Source of the DNA: Akkermansiaceae bacterium
GTDB lineage: Bacteria; Verrucomicrobiota; Verrucomicrobiia; Verrucomicrobiales; Akkermansiaceae
DNA length: 43,242 nucleotides
Reading direction: 5' to 3'
Assembly (NCBI GenBank): GCA_903826205.1
Contig: CAIKDP010000389.1
Span: 1-43,242, forward strand
Every line of letters begins with the position of its first letter. Within the stretch, counting starts at the first letter, position 1. The position numbers and the translations under genes were made by a program. The notes below the pieces were generated by a model that worked only from the letters and a program-made list of their open reading frames with translations, did not search any database and was not told the DNA's origin. This document shows positions 16,195 to 25,916 of the stretch, in pieces.

Positions 16195-18573
16195 CTAATG
16201 TCCCTGGTGCTCGGTGCGGGCGATGATTTCCTCCTGCAGTTCGTTAGATAGATCGCAAAAATAATCGCTGTAGCCAGCCACCCGCACGATGAGCCCGCGA
16301 TGCGCGTCCGGATGCGCCTGTGCCTCGCGCAGCATGGCGGCCGTCGTCACGTTGAATTGGACATGATGTCCGCCCAAGCTGAAATACCCGCGCACCAGGT
16401 GCAGCCACTTGTCGAGACCCTCGTCGGTGGCCACCAGTGCGGGCGCGAACTTGAGGTTGAGCAAGGTGCCGCCGGTCTTGACGTGGTCCATCTTGGAAGC
16501 ACTCTTGAGCACGGCCGTCGGGCCGTGGCGGTCGGCGCCCTGGACCGGGCTGATGCCCTCGGAGAGTGGCAGGCCGGCTTTCCTGCCGTCGGGCATGGCG
16601 CCGGTGACGCTGCCGAAGTACACATGGCAGGTGGTGGGCAACATCAGGACCCGATAGTGGCCGCCGCGCGCATCGGGGCGTCCGTCGATGTCCTCGATGC
16701 AGGCGTTGAACAAGGCCAACATTTCCGTATCGGCGGCGGCATCGTCGTTGCCGTACTTGGGCATGCGGTGGAGAAGCCGCTGGCGGAGGCTCTCGGCATC
16801 GGCAAAGTCGTTGTCCAGACAGGTGACAAGTTCCTGCAGGGGCATATGGCGTTTGGACGTGCGGGTGGCAGGGGCAAAGCAGAGATGTTGGATCGCGCTG
16901 AGGCAATCGGTGGCGCTGCCGAGGCCGACCATTTGGATGAAGGTGTTGTTGTAGCGTGCGCCGCCGGCGTTGTAGTCGAGTCCCTTGGCAATACAATCGT
17001 CGATGAGCACACTGAGGAATGGCGCGGGCATCTCCTCCGCATACAGGCGTTCGATGATGTGGCTGCCGCACATCTTGATATCGATGAAGTGGCGGAGTTG
17101 CCGGCGGAAGGCGGCGCACAACGCCTCATGGCTGGTGAAACTTGCCGGGCCACCGGTGTGCGGGCCGAGTTGCCGGCCGCTGCGCGGGTCACGGCCGTCG
17201 TGCAGCGTGATTTCCAACACTTTCACCAGATTGAAATAGCCAGTTAGAATATAAGCCTCCTTGCCAAACGCGCCGGTTTCCACGCAGCCGCTGCAGCCGC
17301 CGGCGCGGGCATCCTCCAGGGTTTTCCCCTGGCGCAGTTGCTCCTCGACCACCATGTCGGCATTGAAAAGGGAGGGGAACCCGTAGCCCTTGCGCACCAC
17401 CCGCAGGGCATGCCGGAGGAAACCATCCGGAGTCTGGCGCGAGAGCTGGATGTTGGTGCTGGGCTGCAGCAGGTGCATCTCGTCCACAATATCCAACAAC
17501 ATATGCGACACCTCGTTGGCGCCGTCCGTGCCGTCGCGCAGCAAGCCGCCGAGGTTGATGTTGGCGAAGTCGGTGTAGGTGCCGCTTTCCGCCGCGGTCA
17601 CCCCGACCTTGGGCGGCGCGGGATGGTTGTTGAACTTGATGAAGAAGCACTCTAACAACTCACGCGCCGTTTCGCGGGTGAGGGTGCCGTCGGCCAGCCC
17701 TTGCTGATAGAACGGCAGCAGATGTTGGTCCAGATGTCCCGGGTTGAAGGCGTCCCAGCCGTTCAACTCGGTGATGACCGCCAGGTGGCAGAACCAATAG
17801 GCTTGCAGCGCCTCGTGGAAGTTGCGTGGTGCGCGGGCCGGAACGTGGCTGCAGACTTCGGCGATATGCAACCATTCCGCCTTGCGCCGCGCGTCGCTTT
17901 CCACGGCCGCCAATTCGCGCGCCATGGCGGCATGCCGGCCCGCAAACACGATCAGGGCGTCGCATGCGATATCGAAGGACTTGAGGGTCTCAAGCTTGCG
18001 CTGGGCCGCAGCGTCGTTGCTGAAATCGAGTCGTGCGACGGCCGCTGCGATGTCCTGTTTGAAGTCGAGCAGGCCCTTGGCGTAGATCTTGTCATCGAGC
18101 ACGGTATGGCCGGGCGCGCGTTGTTCCATGAACTCGGTGAAGATGCCGGCGTTGTAGGCGGCGTGCCAATCCGGCGGCAGTTGGGCGAACATCCTGTCGC
18201 GCATCGAGCGGCCGCTCCAATACGGGATGACGGTTTGTGCGTAAACACGCAGGCATTCCTCATCCACGCGATACCCGGTCTTGGGCCGCGTATTGAGAAT
18301 CCTCAGGTCCTCGAGACTGTGACAGGTCAACTCGGGAAACGTCGGCACCACCTTGGGTGCCGGCCCCCGCTCGCCGACGATGAGCTCGTCGGCCCCGAGA
18401 TGGATCGTCTGGTGTTGGCACAGGTGCAGGAACGAGCGGGCGCGCATTTCCGGCACCGGGAATTTGCCGGTGTTGTCCTGATAGAATCCGGTGAGCCATT
18501 GCGCCCGCTCGGCGGATAGAGATGGCGGCGTGTCCAGGCTCCGTTGGCGCAATCTCGCGGTTCTTTCGGTCAT
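16195..18573 (-). CDS. glycyl radical enzyme (pyruvate formate-lyase-like family; substrate unknown)
   Basis: This 792-residue enzyme has the glycyl radical loop RVAGYSD near the C-terminus (Gly767) and the thiyl cysteine in GCSGCVETGAFGKEAY (Cys430, with Glu432 as the C-x-E of the dehydratase/decarboxylase branch rather than the CC of true pyruvate formate-lyase). Other family blocks are NFHEALQAYWF and FNPGHLDQHLLPFY. GCVE-type members include hydroxyproline dehydratase, diol or glycerol dehydratases, choline lyase and arylacetate decarboxylases. The substrate cannot be read from sequence; no microcompartment genes are nearby. The activase lies 24 bp upstream. It works only under low oxygen. 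An extra cysteine at 427 precedes the catalytic one. It is last in the mre-rng-activase gene string and ends with TAG. Confidence 0.9.
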   Translation of the reverse strand: MTERTARLRQRSLDTPPSLSAERAQWLTGFYQDNTGKFPVPEMRARSFLHLCQHQTIHLGADELIVGERGPAPKVVPTFPELTCHSLEDLRILNTRPKTGYRVDEECLRVYAQTVIPYWSGRSMRDRMFAQLPPDWHAAYNAGIFTEFMEQRAPGHTVLDDKIYAKGLLDFKQDIAAAVARLDFSNDAAAQRKLETLKSFDIACDALIVFAGRHAAMARELAAVESDARRKAEWLHIAEVCSHVPARAPRNFHEALQAYWFCHLAVITELNGWDAFNPGHLDQHLLPFYQQGLADGTLTRETARELLECFFIKFNNHPAPPKVGVTAAESGTYTDFANINLGGLLRDGTDGANEVSHMLLDIVDEMHLLQPSTNIQLSRQTPDGFLRHALRVVRKGYGFPSLFNADMVVEEQLRQGKTLEDARAGGCSGCVETGAFGKEAYILTGYFNLVKVLEITLHDGRDPRSGRQLGPHTGGPASFTSHEALCAAFRRQLRHFIDIKMCGSHIIERLYAEEMPAPFLSVLIDDCIAKGLDYNAGGARYNNTFIQMVGLGSATDCLSAIQHLCFAPATRTSKRHMPLQELVTCLDNDFADAESLRQRLLHRMPKYGNDDAAADTEMLALFNACIEDIDGRPDARGGHYRVLMLPTTCHVYFGSVTGAMPDGRKAGLPLSEGISPVQGADRHGPTAVLKSASKMDHVKTGGTLLNLKFAPALVATDEGLDKWLHLVRGYFSLGGHHVQFNVTTAAMLREAQAHPDAHRGLIVRVAGYSDYFCDLSNELQEEIIARTEHQGH

Positions 18574-18597
18574 GGTTGGGAGAAAGGTCTTTATTGG

Positions 18598-19506
18598 TTA
18601 ACCGCCGATGACGGCCGGCAATCCCGCGCCATGGAAAATTTTGACGGCCATCTCCATGAGTTCCTCCGGGGGTGGCAGCACGCCATCCAGGGCGTGGGGT
18701 TGGCCGAGCCGTGCGAACTTGTCGATACCGGTGCGGTGAAACGGCAGCAGGCATACCCGGGTGACGTGACGCAGGCCCGTGACAAACTCCGCGAGCTGTT
18801 GGAGGTTGTGCGGGTCGGCGTTGAGGCCGGGCACCACCGGCAGGCGGATCCAGATGTTGTGATGCGCCTGATCGAGGCGTTTGAGGTTGTCGAGGATGAG
18901 CGCGTTGGACACGCCGGTGAGTTGCCGGTGTCTGGCATCATCCCACACCTTCAGGTCATAGAGGATGAGATCGCTCAGCTTGGCTGCCGCCAGCAATTGC
19001 CCGATCGGCCCGAAGCCGGTGGTATCCAGCGCGGTGTGGAGACCCTCGCGGCGGCAGGCCTTGAGCAAGGCTAACAAAAACCGCGGCTGGCTCAACGGTT
19101 CGCCGCCCGAGATGGTCACCCCGCCGCCCGATTCAGCGTAAAACACCCGGTCTTGCAGCACGCTCGCCATCACTTCCGCCACCGACCTGCTGCCACCGAG
19201 CATCTGGCGGGCCGCGGTGGGGCAGGCGGCCACACAGGCCCCGCAGAAGGTGCAAGCGTCCATGCGCGCCGGCAGGCAGCCTTCGCCCAAGGCTGCCGCC
19301 GGGTGCCAGCAGGCGGCCCGGCACGCGCCGCAGGCGAGACAACGGGCTCCGACCACCACGATTTCCCGTTGTGGTGAGATGCCTTCCGGGTTGTGACACC
19401 ACAAACACTCCAGCGGACAGCCTTTGAGAAACACGGTGCTGCGGATCCCCGGCCCGTCGTGCAGCGAGTATTTCTGAATGTTGAAAACCAACCCGGCTTG
19501 TGACAT
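18598..19506 (-). CDS. glycyl radical enzyme activating enzyme (radical SAM)
   Basis: The 302-residue protein abstracts the glycine hydrogen of its partner glycyl radical enzyme using S-adenosylmethionine. It begins LVFNIQKYSLHDGPGIRS, the family signature, followed by the radical SAM motif GCPLECLWCHNPEG (CxxxCxxC). A ferredoxin-like insert with two clusters, CLACGACRAAC and CTFCGACVAACP, is typical of activases of the dehydratase/decarboxylase class and absent from the short PflA type. GGGVTISGGEPLSQ is the SAM-binding GGE element. The ATG at 19506 lies 8 bp after the rng stop and the gene ends 24 bp before the glycyl radical enzyme start, so the three are probably on one transcript. No Shine-Dalgarno sequence is visible. 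Confidence 0.93.
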   Translation of the reverse strand: MSQAGLVFNIQKYSLHDGPGIRSTVFLKGCPLECLWCHNPEGISPQREIVVVGARCLACGACRAACWHPAAALGEGCLPARMDACTFCGACVAACPTAARQMLGGSRSVAEVMASVLQDRVFYAESGGGVTISGGEPLSQPRFLLALLKACRREGLHTALDTTGFGPIGQLLAAAKLSDLILYDLKVWDDARHRQLTGVSNALILDNLKRLDQAHHNIWIRLPVVPGLNADPHNLQQLAEFVTGLRHVTRVCLLPFHRTGIDKFARLGQPHALDGVLPPPEELMEMAVKIFHGAGLPAVIGG

Positions 19507-19514
19507 TGGAAATG

Positions 19515-21104
19515 TTAGGCCTGATCGATGGTTTTTTCGGTTTTGGCGTCGATGATGGCGAAGCGCTCGCGGTTGAGGGTGGGATCGGAGCGGAAGATGA
19601 GACGTCCGGAATGCGAGCGCTCCAACTCGACGAGCAGCTTGGCGTCCTCGCTCTTGAAGCGGTTGAGGACATCACTGTTGACAATGATGATGATGTCACC
19701 GAGTGAGTCGCGGTGCTTTTGGATGACGGTGTTGAGGCGGCGCTGGATTTCCACGGACATGGTCATCGGCGTCTTGACCCGCGCGCGGCCCTGGCAATAC
19801 GGGCACGGCTCATACATCGAATCGCGCAACGATTCGTTGAGCCGCTGGCGGGTCATTTCCATCAGGCCAACCGGCGAGATCTGCAACGCCTGGGTCTTGG
19901 CCTTGTCCTTCTTGAGGCGGTCGCGCATGGCCTTGTAAACCGTTTGCTGATCCTTGCGGTGGCGCATGTCGATGAAGTCCACCACCACCAAGCCACCGAT
20001 GTTGCGCAGGCGCAGTTGGCGTGCGACTTCCTGGGCGGCCTCGACGTTGGTTTCCAGGATCATGCGATCCACATCCTTGGAGCCGCGGTTGCGGCCGGTG
20101 TTGACGTCGATGGAAATGAGCGCTTCGGTTTCATCAATGACAATGTAGCCACCGCAGGGAAGCCAGACCTGGCGCGAGAACGCCTCGTCGATTTGCTTCT
20201 GGATGTTGACGCGCTCGAAGATCGGCTGGGTGGCCGAGGGGAAATGATGGACGCGGCGCTTGGCGCGGCGCGAGATCTTGCCGGCTATCCCGCGGATGAT
20301 CTCGGTGGTGGCGGCGTCATCACATATGATCTGGTCGATTTCATCTGTTAGAAAATCGCGGGCGGTGCGTTCGATCAGATTGGGTTCCTGGAAGATGCAC
20401 GCCGGTGTCTGTGAGTTGACGCGGCACTCCTCAATCTCGTCCCACTGTTCGAGGAGCATGGCGAGGTCGCGGACGAAGTGGCGGGCACGGGTGCCCTGGG
20501 CCACGGTGCGCATGATGATGCCCATGCCCTCCGGCACGGAGAGCTTTTGCACAATCTTGCGCAAGCGCTGGCGCTCCGCGGGATCCTCGATCTTGCGCGA
20601 AATGCCGAATTGCTCGGTGTAGGGCATCAGCACCAGATAGCGTCCGGCCAGCGAGATGTTGGTGGTCACCCGCGGCCCCTTGGTGCCGATCGGCCCCTTG
20701 GACACCTGGATGACAATCTCCGACCCTACCGGATAGATGTCCGGGATGTCCTTGGAGGTCACCTTTTTCTGCTGCCGCTTCGGATTGGTTTCGCGCTGGA
20801 TTTCCTCCAGGCCGGCATCGAGCGCGGCGGGGATGGCATCCCAGAAATGCAGGAAGGCGTTCTTGTCGAGGCCGATGTCAACGAACATGGCTTTAAGGCC
20901 CGGTTCGATGTTTTTGACGCGGCCTTTGAAGATGCCGCCGACGATGTTTTGGTCGCCCTCGCGCTCGACGGTGTATTCCTCGAGCACGCCATCCTCGAGC
21001 AGGGCGACGCGGCGTTCGAGTTTTTCGACGTTGACGATAATGCTGTTGCCACGGGAGGGATCGGGCTTGCCGATGCCTAGAAGCCGTTTGATGCGTTGGA
21101 TCAT
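19515..21104 (-). CDS. rng: ribonuclease G/E family endoribonuclease
   Basis: The 529-residue protein is an RNase G-like endonuclease acting on rRNA precursors and mRNA in the cytoplasm. An S1-type domain (about 50-160) includes VGGIFKGRVKNIEPGLKAMF and DIGLDKNAFLHF. The catalytic DNase I-like domain has Asp333 (ISIDVNTGRN) and Asp376 (VVVDFIDM), matching the two magnesium ligands of RNase E/G. The zinc link is CPYC (434-437). It lacks the long C-terminal scaffold of RNase E. The frame extends upstream to 21194 and overlaps mrdA, but the family-like start is the ATG at 21104, 40 bp after the mrdA stop. Its TAA stop sits in a CTAAC motif. Linkage of rng to mre genes is known in other bacteria. 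Confidence 0.93.
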   Translation of the reverse strand: MIQRIKRLLGIGKPDPSRGNSIIVNVEKLERRVALLEDGVLEEYTVEREGDQNIVGGIFKGRVKNIEPGLKAMFVDIGLDKNAFLHFWDAIPAALDAGLEEIQRETNPKRQQKKVTSKDIPDIYPVGSEIVIQVSKGPIGTKGPRVTTNISLAGRYLVLMPYTEQFGISRKIEDPAERQRLRKIVQKLSVPEGMGIIMRTVAQGTRARHFVRDLAMLLEQWDEIEECRVNSQTPACIFQEPNLIERTARDFLTDEIDQIICDDAATTEIIRGIAGKISRRAKRRVHHFPSATQPIFERVNIQKQIDEAFSRQVWLPCGGYIVIDETEALISIDVNTGRNRGSKDVDRMILETNVEAAQEVARQLRLRNIGGLVVVDFIDMRHRKDQQTVYKAMRDRLKKDKAKTQALQISPVGLMEMTRQRLNESLRDSMYEPCPYCQGRARVKTPMTMSVEIQRRLNTVIQKHRDSLGDIIIIVNSDVLNRFKSEDAKLLVELERSHSGRLIFRSDPTLNRERFAIIDAKTEKTIDQA

Positions 21105-21144
21105 GGTTTGTATTTTGTTAGAGTGTTTGATGGTGACGAGTCGG

Positions 21145-23304
21145 TTAGGGTTCGGGGACGGGTTGGGCGCGAGGGATGACAGTGCCATCCGCATCGATTT
21201 CAGGAGTGATGACGGGAGTGGGAATTTGGGGTTCGGGCGGGGTGGGTGCCGCCGGCATTTCAGGGTTTTCGACTTCCTCGCCGGTTTCCCCGTTGGATTC
21301 CGTCTCGTCGCCGATGAGGGCGGCCAGCGGATCCTCCTTGGGCAGGACGATTTCCTCGATGCGGGTGGTGTTGCCGAGGACCGCGGTTTGGGCGTTGAGC
21401 GGAAGCTTGAGCCCTTCGTCCTGGGCGAAAAGGCCGCGCAAGATCAGGTGCGCCAGCGGCCCGCAGACCTTGCCGCCGGATCCGCCGTTTTGCACCAGCA
21501 CACAGACGGCGTACTTGGGCTTGTCATAGGGGCCGAAGCAGATGACCCAGGAATTGTTGGATTTTTTCCCGTCATCGATGGTTTGGGCGGTGCCGGTTTT
21601 GCCGGCGACTTCGACGCCGGGGATTTTGGCGCGTGCGGCGGTGCCGCCGGGATTGTTGACGGCCATCCACATGCCTTTGCGGATGAGTTCGAAGTCCGCC
21701 GGCTTGATGCCCGCGGCCAGCAGATCGACGACGAGCTTGGGTTGATCCTCGATGACCCGGTGACCATCCGCAGCCGTGGCGTATTTGACCACCCGCGGTT
21801 TGTAATATTTGCCGCCGTTGGCGATACAGGCAGCCATCGCGCATAGTTGGAGCGGCGTGGCCATGGCATCGGCCTGGCCGATGGCGAGCATGGCGGTGAT
21901 GGCCGGGGTCATGGTGGCGGACGGATTGGCGGCGCGCCAGGAACGACTGCCCGGGAGGATGCCCGGGGATTCATCCGGGAGTTCGATGCCGGTGGGTTTA
22001 CCGAAGCCAACCAATTGAAAGCCGGTGAGCATGGCTTTCCAACCAATGGTGTTGGCCAGTTTCATGAAGTAGGGATTGCACGATTGTTGGATGGCTTTGG
22101 GCAGGGTCAGCGTGCCGTGGCTGCCCTTGTGTTGGTTCCAGATCCAGCAGCCGATTTTGATATTGCCGTATGGGACGAAGCCATCGCAGGAATACGCGCG
22201 GTTGGCCATGCCCTCGAGGGCGCCGGAGATGGCGGTGGGCGGCTTGAAGGTGGATCCCGGCGTGAACGGCTTGATCGCCCGGTTGGAGAAGGGGTCCATT
22301 TTCTTGTTGTCCAGATATCCCTGCCAGCGGGCCTGCGAGATGGACGGGATGAAGTCGTTAGGATTGTAATCCGGGATGGAGGCCATGGCAATGACCTCGC
22401 CGGTATTGACGTCCATGACCACGGCGGCGGCGCGGCCGGCGCGGCGGATGACGTTTTCGACGTGGAATTGGGCGCGGGCATCAATGGTGAGCGTGAGCTT
22501 GGCACCGACCCCGGGCTTGGTGTAATCGAGCATGTCGATGATGTGGCCCTTTTCATCCTTGAGGAGCTTCTTCTGGCCCTCCGGACCGCGCAGAATCGCG
22601 TCCATGCTTTGCTCGATGCCGGCGATGCCTTTGGCGTCGCCAATGTAGTGGTTGAACTTGCGCTTGGCACTCTCCGGTATGTCGACCGGCTCCCACGGCT
22701 TGATATGTCCGAGGAGGTGGCTGGCAAGGGCCGCATACGGATACTGGCGCAGCGGGCGGGTGCTCAGATAGACCCCGGGCAGATCGAGATTGTGTTCGGC
22801 ACAGCGCGCGAACTCGTCATAAGTTAGATCGGTGCGGTAGCTGAAAGGCACCAGCCCGCGATGGGTCAGGTAATGGGTGCGCAGGGCCGCGGAGCTGTAG
22901 TTCTTGGTGAGGTGAAGTTGATCGAAGCGTTTGATGGTCCAGGTGTTGACGATTTCCACGATGTCCTTTTCCTCATCGCCGCGCTCCGCACCGTCCTTTT
23001 TGGAGCCGCGTTTGGGCGGGGTCTCCGCGGCGTGCTGGAGGCGGTAGGCCTTGTGGATTTCCTCGAGATTGAAGGAGATTTCGTAGTTGCGGAGGTTGCG
23101 GGCCAGCAGCACACCGTGGCGGTCGGTGATTTCGCCGCGGATGCCGGGTTCGCGGACGGTGACGGTGCTGTTGCCCGGGACCATCTGCAGGAACGCCTCG
23201 CGCCGCGTGATCTGGAAATCATGGAGCCGGGTGAGCAGCACGCCGAAGCCCGTCAGCACCAGCGCGGTGAGCAGATAGAGTCGGAGACGATAGCGCGGTT
23301 CCAT
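21145..23304 (-). CDS. mrdA: penicillin-binding protein 2, elongation-specific transpeptidase
   Basis: PBP2 cross-links peptidoglycan during rod elongation together with MreBCD. The 719-residue protein has one N-terminal transmembrane helix (LYLLTALVLTGFGVLL). A dimerisation domain opens with REPGIRGEITDRHGVLLARN. The penicillin-binding domain has STFK (near residue 350, catalytic Ser), SCN (near 406) and KTGT (near 567). A charged insert (about 105-125) and an acidic, proline-rich tail of about 60 residues are longer than in E. coli PBP2. The ATG at 23304 lies 4 bp after the mreD stop, so the genes are tightly coupled. The TAA stop is part of a CTAAC motif on the coding strand. Confidence 0.94.
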   Translation of the reverse strand: MEPRYRLRLYLLTALVLTGFGVLLTRLHDFQITRREAFLQMVPGNSTVTVREPGIRGEITDRHGVLLARNLRNYEISFNLEEIHKAYRLQHAAETPPKRGSKKDGAERGDEEKDIVEIVNTWTIKRFDQLHLTKNYSSAALRTHYLTHRGLVPFSYRTDLTYDEFARCAEHNLDLPGVYLSTRPLRQYPYAALASHLLGHIKPWEPVDIPESAKRKFNHYIGDAKGIAGIEQSMDAILRGPEGQKKLLKDEKGHIIDMLDYTKPGVGAKLTLTIDARAQFHVENVIRRAGRAAAVVMDVNTGEVIAMASIPDYNPNDFIPSISQARWQGYLDNKKMDPFSNRAIKPFTPGSTFKPPTAISGALEGMANRAYSCDGFVPYGNIKIGCWIWNQHKGSHGTLTLPKAIQQSCNPYFMKLANTIGWKAMLTGFQLVGFGKPTGIELPDESPGILPGSRSWRAANPSATMTPAITAMLAIGQADAMATPLQLCAMAACIANGGKYYKPRVVKYATAADGHRVIEDQPKLVVDLLAAGIKPADFELIRKGMWMAVNNPGGTAARAKIPGVEVAGKTGTAQTIDDGKKSNNSWVICFGPYDKPKYAVCVLVQNGGSGGKVCGPLAHLILRGLFAQDEGLKLPLNAQTAVLGNTTRIEEIVLPKEDPLAALIGDETESNGETGEEVENPEMPAAPTPPEPQIPTPVITPEIDADGTVIPRAQPVPEP

Positions 23305-23308
23305 GGGC

Positions 23309-23893
23309 TCAGGAGTGACGGCGGGGCCGCTTGCCCGCCTCGGGATTGATGGAATGGCCGCACCAACTGGCGATGCCGAAAAGCATCCAGAAAATGAGCG
23401 GTGAAAACAACATGGTTAGAACCGAGGTGTATACCATTTGCAGGCCGGTGGCTTTGGCAAAGATGAAGTTGCCGCGCACAAAGGTGATGATGAGGTATTC
23501 CGCGGCCAGATAGAGAAAGATGGAGATGCCGGAAAGCAGCGCGGAGAAATACCACTTGCCTTGCTTGAATAGCGGCTGGATGCCTTGCATCAGCAGGCCC
23601 ATCGCCCCAAAGAGCAGGATGGAATAACCAAAGCGCAGCGATTCCACCGGCTGGGTGTAGATTTCCGGATCCCCGCCGTGGGTGCCCAGCGTGCAGTGCG
23701 CGTCCCACAGGAAACCGCACACAAATGCCAGCAGCAGCATGGTGGGCTGCCCCACGGTGACCGCGGCGCACAGGAACACCAGCTGCACCAACAGAATGCG
23801 CGAGTGGTGCAGCGCGGTGAGCGCGGGCAGGAATTGTTGGACCACAAAACTGGCCAGCACTAACAAAACCGTGATGAGCGTGTAGCGGGTCAC
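23309..23893 (-). CDS. mreD: MreD, rod-shape membrane protein
   Basis: The 194-residue product is a polytopic membrane protein with five or six hydrophobic helices, for example YTLITVLLVLASFVVQQF, SRILLVQLVFLCAAVTV and MLLLAFVCGFLWDAHCT. The GFLWD element after the third helix is common in MreD. Sequence conservation in this family is low, so the call relies on topology, length and its place between mreC and mrdA. It overlaps mreC by 4 bp (ATGA) and ends 4 bp before mrdA. It belongs to the elongasome. Confidence 0.88.
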   Translation of the reverse strand: MTRYTLITVLLVLASFVVQQFLPALTALHHSRILLVQLVFLCAAVTVGQPTMLLLAFVCGFLWDAHCTLGTHGGDPEIYTQPVESLRFGYSILLFGAMGLLMQGIQPLFKQGKWYFSALLSGISIFLYLAAEYLIITFVRGNFIFAKATGLQMVYTSVLTMLFSPLIFWMLFGIASWCGHSINPEAGKRPRRHS

Positions 23894-24705
23894 TGCGGCG
23901 GGGGATCTTTGGCGAGCACGACGAAAACCGTGCCGAGATCCGCGAAGTTCACCGCTGGACGGACGAGAGCTTCGGAATCCTCAGCGCCTTTTTCGACGGA
24001 GATGATGGTTCCAAGGAGGATGTTGGCCTGGAAGATGCCCCCGCGGCCGGTGGTGAATACGCGTTGCCCGGAGCGCAGCGCCGCGTTCTTTGACAAAAAC
24101 TTCAGGCGCAATTGCGGCGTGCCCTCAAACTGCCCGCGCTGGCCGCTGAGAATGCCCACCTCCGGGCTGTCCTCGACCTTGGCCGAGACCTGGCACGCCT
24201 CGTCTGTCAGGAGGATGACCCAGGAGCGGTCCTTGCCCGGGCGGTCGACGATGCCCACCAGTCCTTCGTTAGAGAGGACGGCGAGGTGGCTGCCGATGCC
24301 GCGTTCCTCACCGACGTCGATTTCCACGGTTTGCCACCAGGTGGTGGGTTGGCGGCGGATGACCTGGGCGGCGGCGATGTTGAAGCTGGTGGTCTTTTTG
24401 AAATCGAGGGAGTGGCGGAGTTGGGCGTTTTCGCGTTCCAGTTCCAGGCAATGGGCTTCGATGATGGGCAGGCGGCCGATGGCGCTGCGGGTGGTGTGCA
24501 ACTCGGCTTCCAACGCCTTGGAGTGGCGCACTTCATCGAGGAAGCTGCGGGCGTAGGTTTCGGTTTGCGTGCCGGATTTCAAAAAGGGTGAAATGGCGGA
24601 AAAATAGCCGCACTGGATCTCACGCACGGTGCGCTCACTGCGGGTGAGCGCCCACACGGCACCACTCAGAAAGAGCAGCAGGGCAATGAGATTGAGCGGC
24701 TTCAT
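23890..24705 (-). CDS. mreC: MreC, rod-shape periplasmic scaffold
   Basis: The 271-residue protein has a short cytoplasmic end, one membrane helix (LNLIALLLFLSGAVWAL), a coiled-coil stretch (about 65-100, LEAELHTTRSAIGRLPIIEA and onward) and the MreC beta domains. Recognisable elements are AAQVIRRQPTTWWQTVEIDVG, GLVGIVDRPGKDRSWVILL and FVTTGRGG-like FTTGRGGIFQ. It forms filaments that organise PBP2 in the periplasm. The ATG lies 13 bp after the mreB stop and the end overlaps mreD by ATGA. Confidence 0.92.
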   Translation of the reverse strand: MKPLNLIALLLFLSGAVWALTRSERTVREIQCGYFSAISPFLKSGTQTETYARSFLDEVRHSKALEAELHTTRSAIGRLPIIEAHCLELERENAQLRHSLDFKKTTSFNIAAAQVIRRQPTTWWQTVEIDVGEERGIGSHLAVLSNEGLVGIVDRPGKDRSWVILLTDEACQVSAKVEDSPEVGILSGQRGQFEGTPQLRLKFLSKNAALRSGQRVFTTGRGGIFQANILLGTIISVEKGAEDSEALVRPAVNFADLGTVFVVLAKDPPPQ

Positions 24706-24718
24706 GGCCGGGGCCTGC

Positions 24719-25759
24719 CTAACGCTCGACCCTGCGGTCGGTGTTGGTGACGCGTTTCAAGAGGGCGATTTCCTGAAGCGCCTTGCCAGTGCCTTCGGCC
24801 ACGGCACTGAGGGGGTCCTCGGCGATGTGGACCGGCAGCCCGGTTTCCTCACGCAGCAGACGGTCGAGTCCTTTGAGCAGGGCCCCGCCGCCAGCCAGCA
24901 CGATGCCGCGGTCGACGAGGTCGGCGGCGAGTTCGGGCGGGCAGCGTTCGAGGGTGGTGCGCACGGCGTCGACGATGGTGCTGAGCGGGTCGGCCATGGC
25001 CTCGCGGATTTCCTGCGAGGTGATGGTGATGGTTTTGGGCAGGCCGGCGACCAGATCGCGACCCTTGACTTCCATGGTCATTTCCTTGGGCAGCGGGGCG
25101 GCCGAGCCGAGGCGGATTTTGATATCCTCGGAGGTGCGCTCGCCGATCATGAGGTTGTAGGCGCGCTTCATGTAGGAGACGATCGCCTCGTCCAATTCAT
25201 CGCCGGCGGTGCGCACGCTGCGGGCGTATACGATGCCGGAAAGGGAGATGAGGGCGACCTCGGTGGTGCCGCCGCCGATGTCCACGATCATGTTGCCGGA
25301 GGCATCCTGCACCGGCAGGCCCACGCCGATGGCCGCGGCCATTGGCTCCTCGATGAGGTAGACCTCGCGGGCACCGGCCTGTTCGGCGGATTCGCGCACG
25401 GCACGGCGTTCCACCTCGGTGATGCCGGAGGGGATGGCGATGAGCACGCGGGGGTTGGAGCGGCGGTTTTTATTCACCTTGCGGATGAAATGCCGGAGCA
25501 TCGCCTCGGTCACTTCGAAGTCGGCGATCACCCCGTCTTTGAGCGGGCGGATGGCCACAATGTTGCCAGGCGTGCGGCCCAGCATGCGTTTGGCGTCGTC
25601 GCCGACCGCCAAAACCTCGTTGGTGCCGGCCTTGACCGCGACAACCGATGGTTCGCGCAGAACCACGCCTTGATCTTTGACGTAGATGAGCGTGTTGGCC
25701 GTGCCGAGGTCGATCCCGATGTCATTCGGGAAAAACTTTCCAAAAAACTTTTTAAACAT
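24719..25759 (-). CDS. mreB: MreB, actin-like rod-shape protein
   Basis: The 346-residue protein is a bacterial actin that guides cell wall elongation. It begins [23 protein letters not shown], where the leading FKKFFGKFF is an amphipathic membrane-binding helix and DLGTANT the phosphate-1 loop. [15 protein letters not shown] is the phosphate-2 loop, and [15 protein letters not shown] the adenosine motif. Length is typical. An upstream TTG-type extension to 25840 exists but the ATG at 25759 fits the family. It is the first gene of the mre-rng-glycyl radical gene string. The stop TAG lies in a GTTAG motif. No GTTAG/CTAAC occurs inside the gene. Confidence 0.96.
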   Translation of the reverse strand: MFKKFFGKFFPNDIGIDLGTANTLIYVKDQGVVLREPSVVAVKAGTNEVLAVGDDAKRMLGRTPGNIVAIRPLKDGVIADFEVTEAMLRHFIRKVNKNRRSNPRVLIAIPSGITEVERRAVRESAEQAGAREVYLIEEPMAAAIGVGLPVQDASGNMIVDIGGGTTEVALISLSGIVYARSVRTAGDELDEAIVSYMKRAYNLMIGERTSEDIKIRLGSAAPLPKEMTMEVKGRDLVAGLPKTITITSQEIREAMADPLSTIVDAVRTTLERCPPELAADLVDRGIVLAGGGALLKGLDRLLREETGLPVHIAEDPLSAVAEGTGKALQEIALLKRVTNTDRRVER

Positions 25760-25887
25760 GCAAAAGGTTGAAAATGAAAGACTTGGATGAAATTGAGGGA
25801 CTCGACAGCAGCCGCAAGGCCCCGTTTGATGCCGTGCCAAGCGACAAAATTCAGGAAATGAGCGGAGTTCGACCGAGGGGAGCGGGG

Positions 25888-25916
25888 CAAATACGGGACA
25901 TTCTAAAAAAAGTCAA
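25888..25916 (-). promoter_or_regulatory. candidate sigma-70-type promoter for mreB
   Basis: On the minus strand TTGACT (25911-25916) is followed after a 17-bp spacer by TATTTG (25888-25893). The -35 is one base from consensus; the -10 is weak (3 of 6). Transcription would start near 25881, giving a leader of about 120 nt to the mreB ATG. The 245-bp divergent region between mreB and cimA holds no other clear element. Confidence 0.35.
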
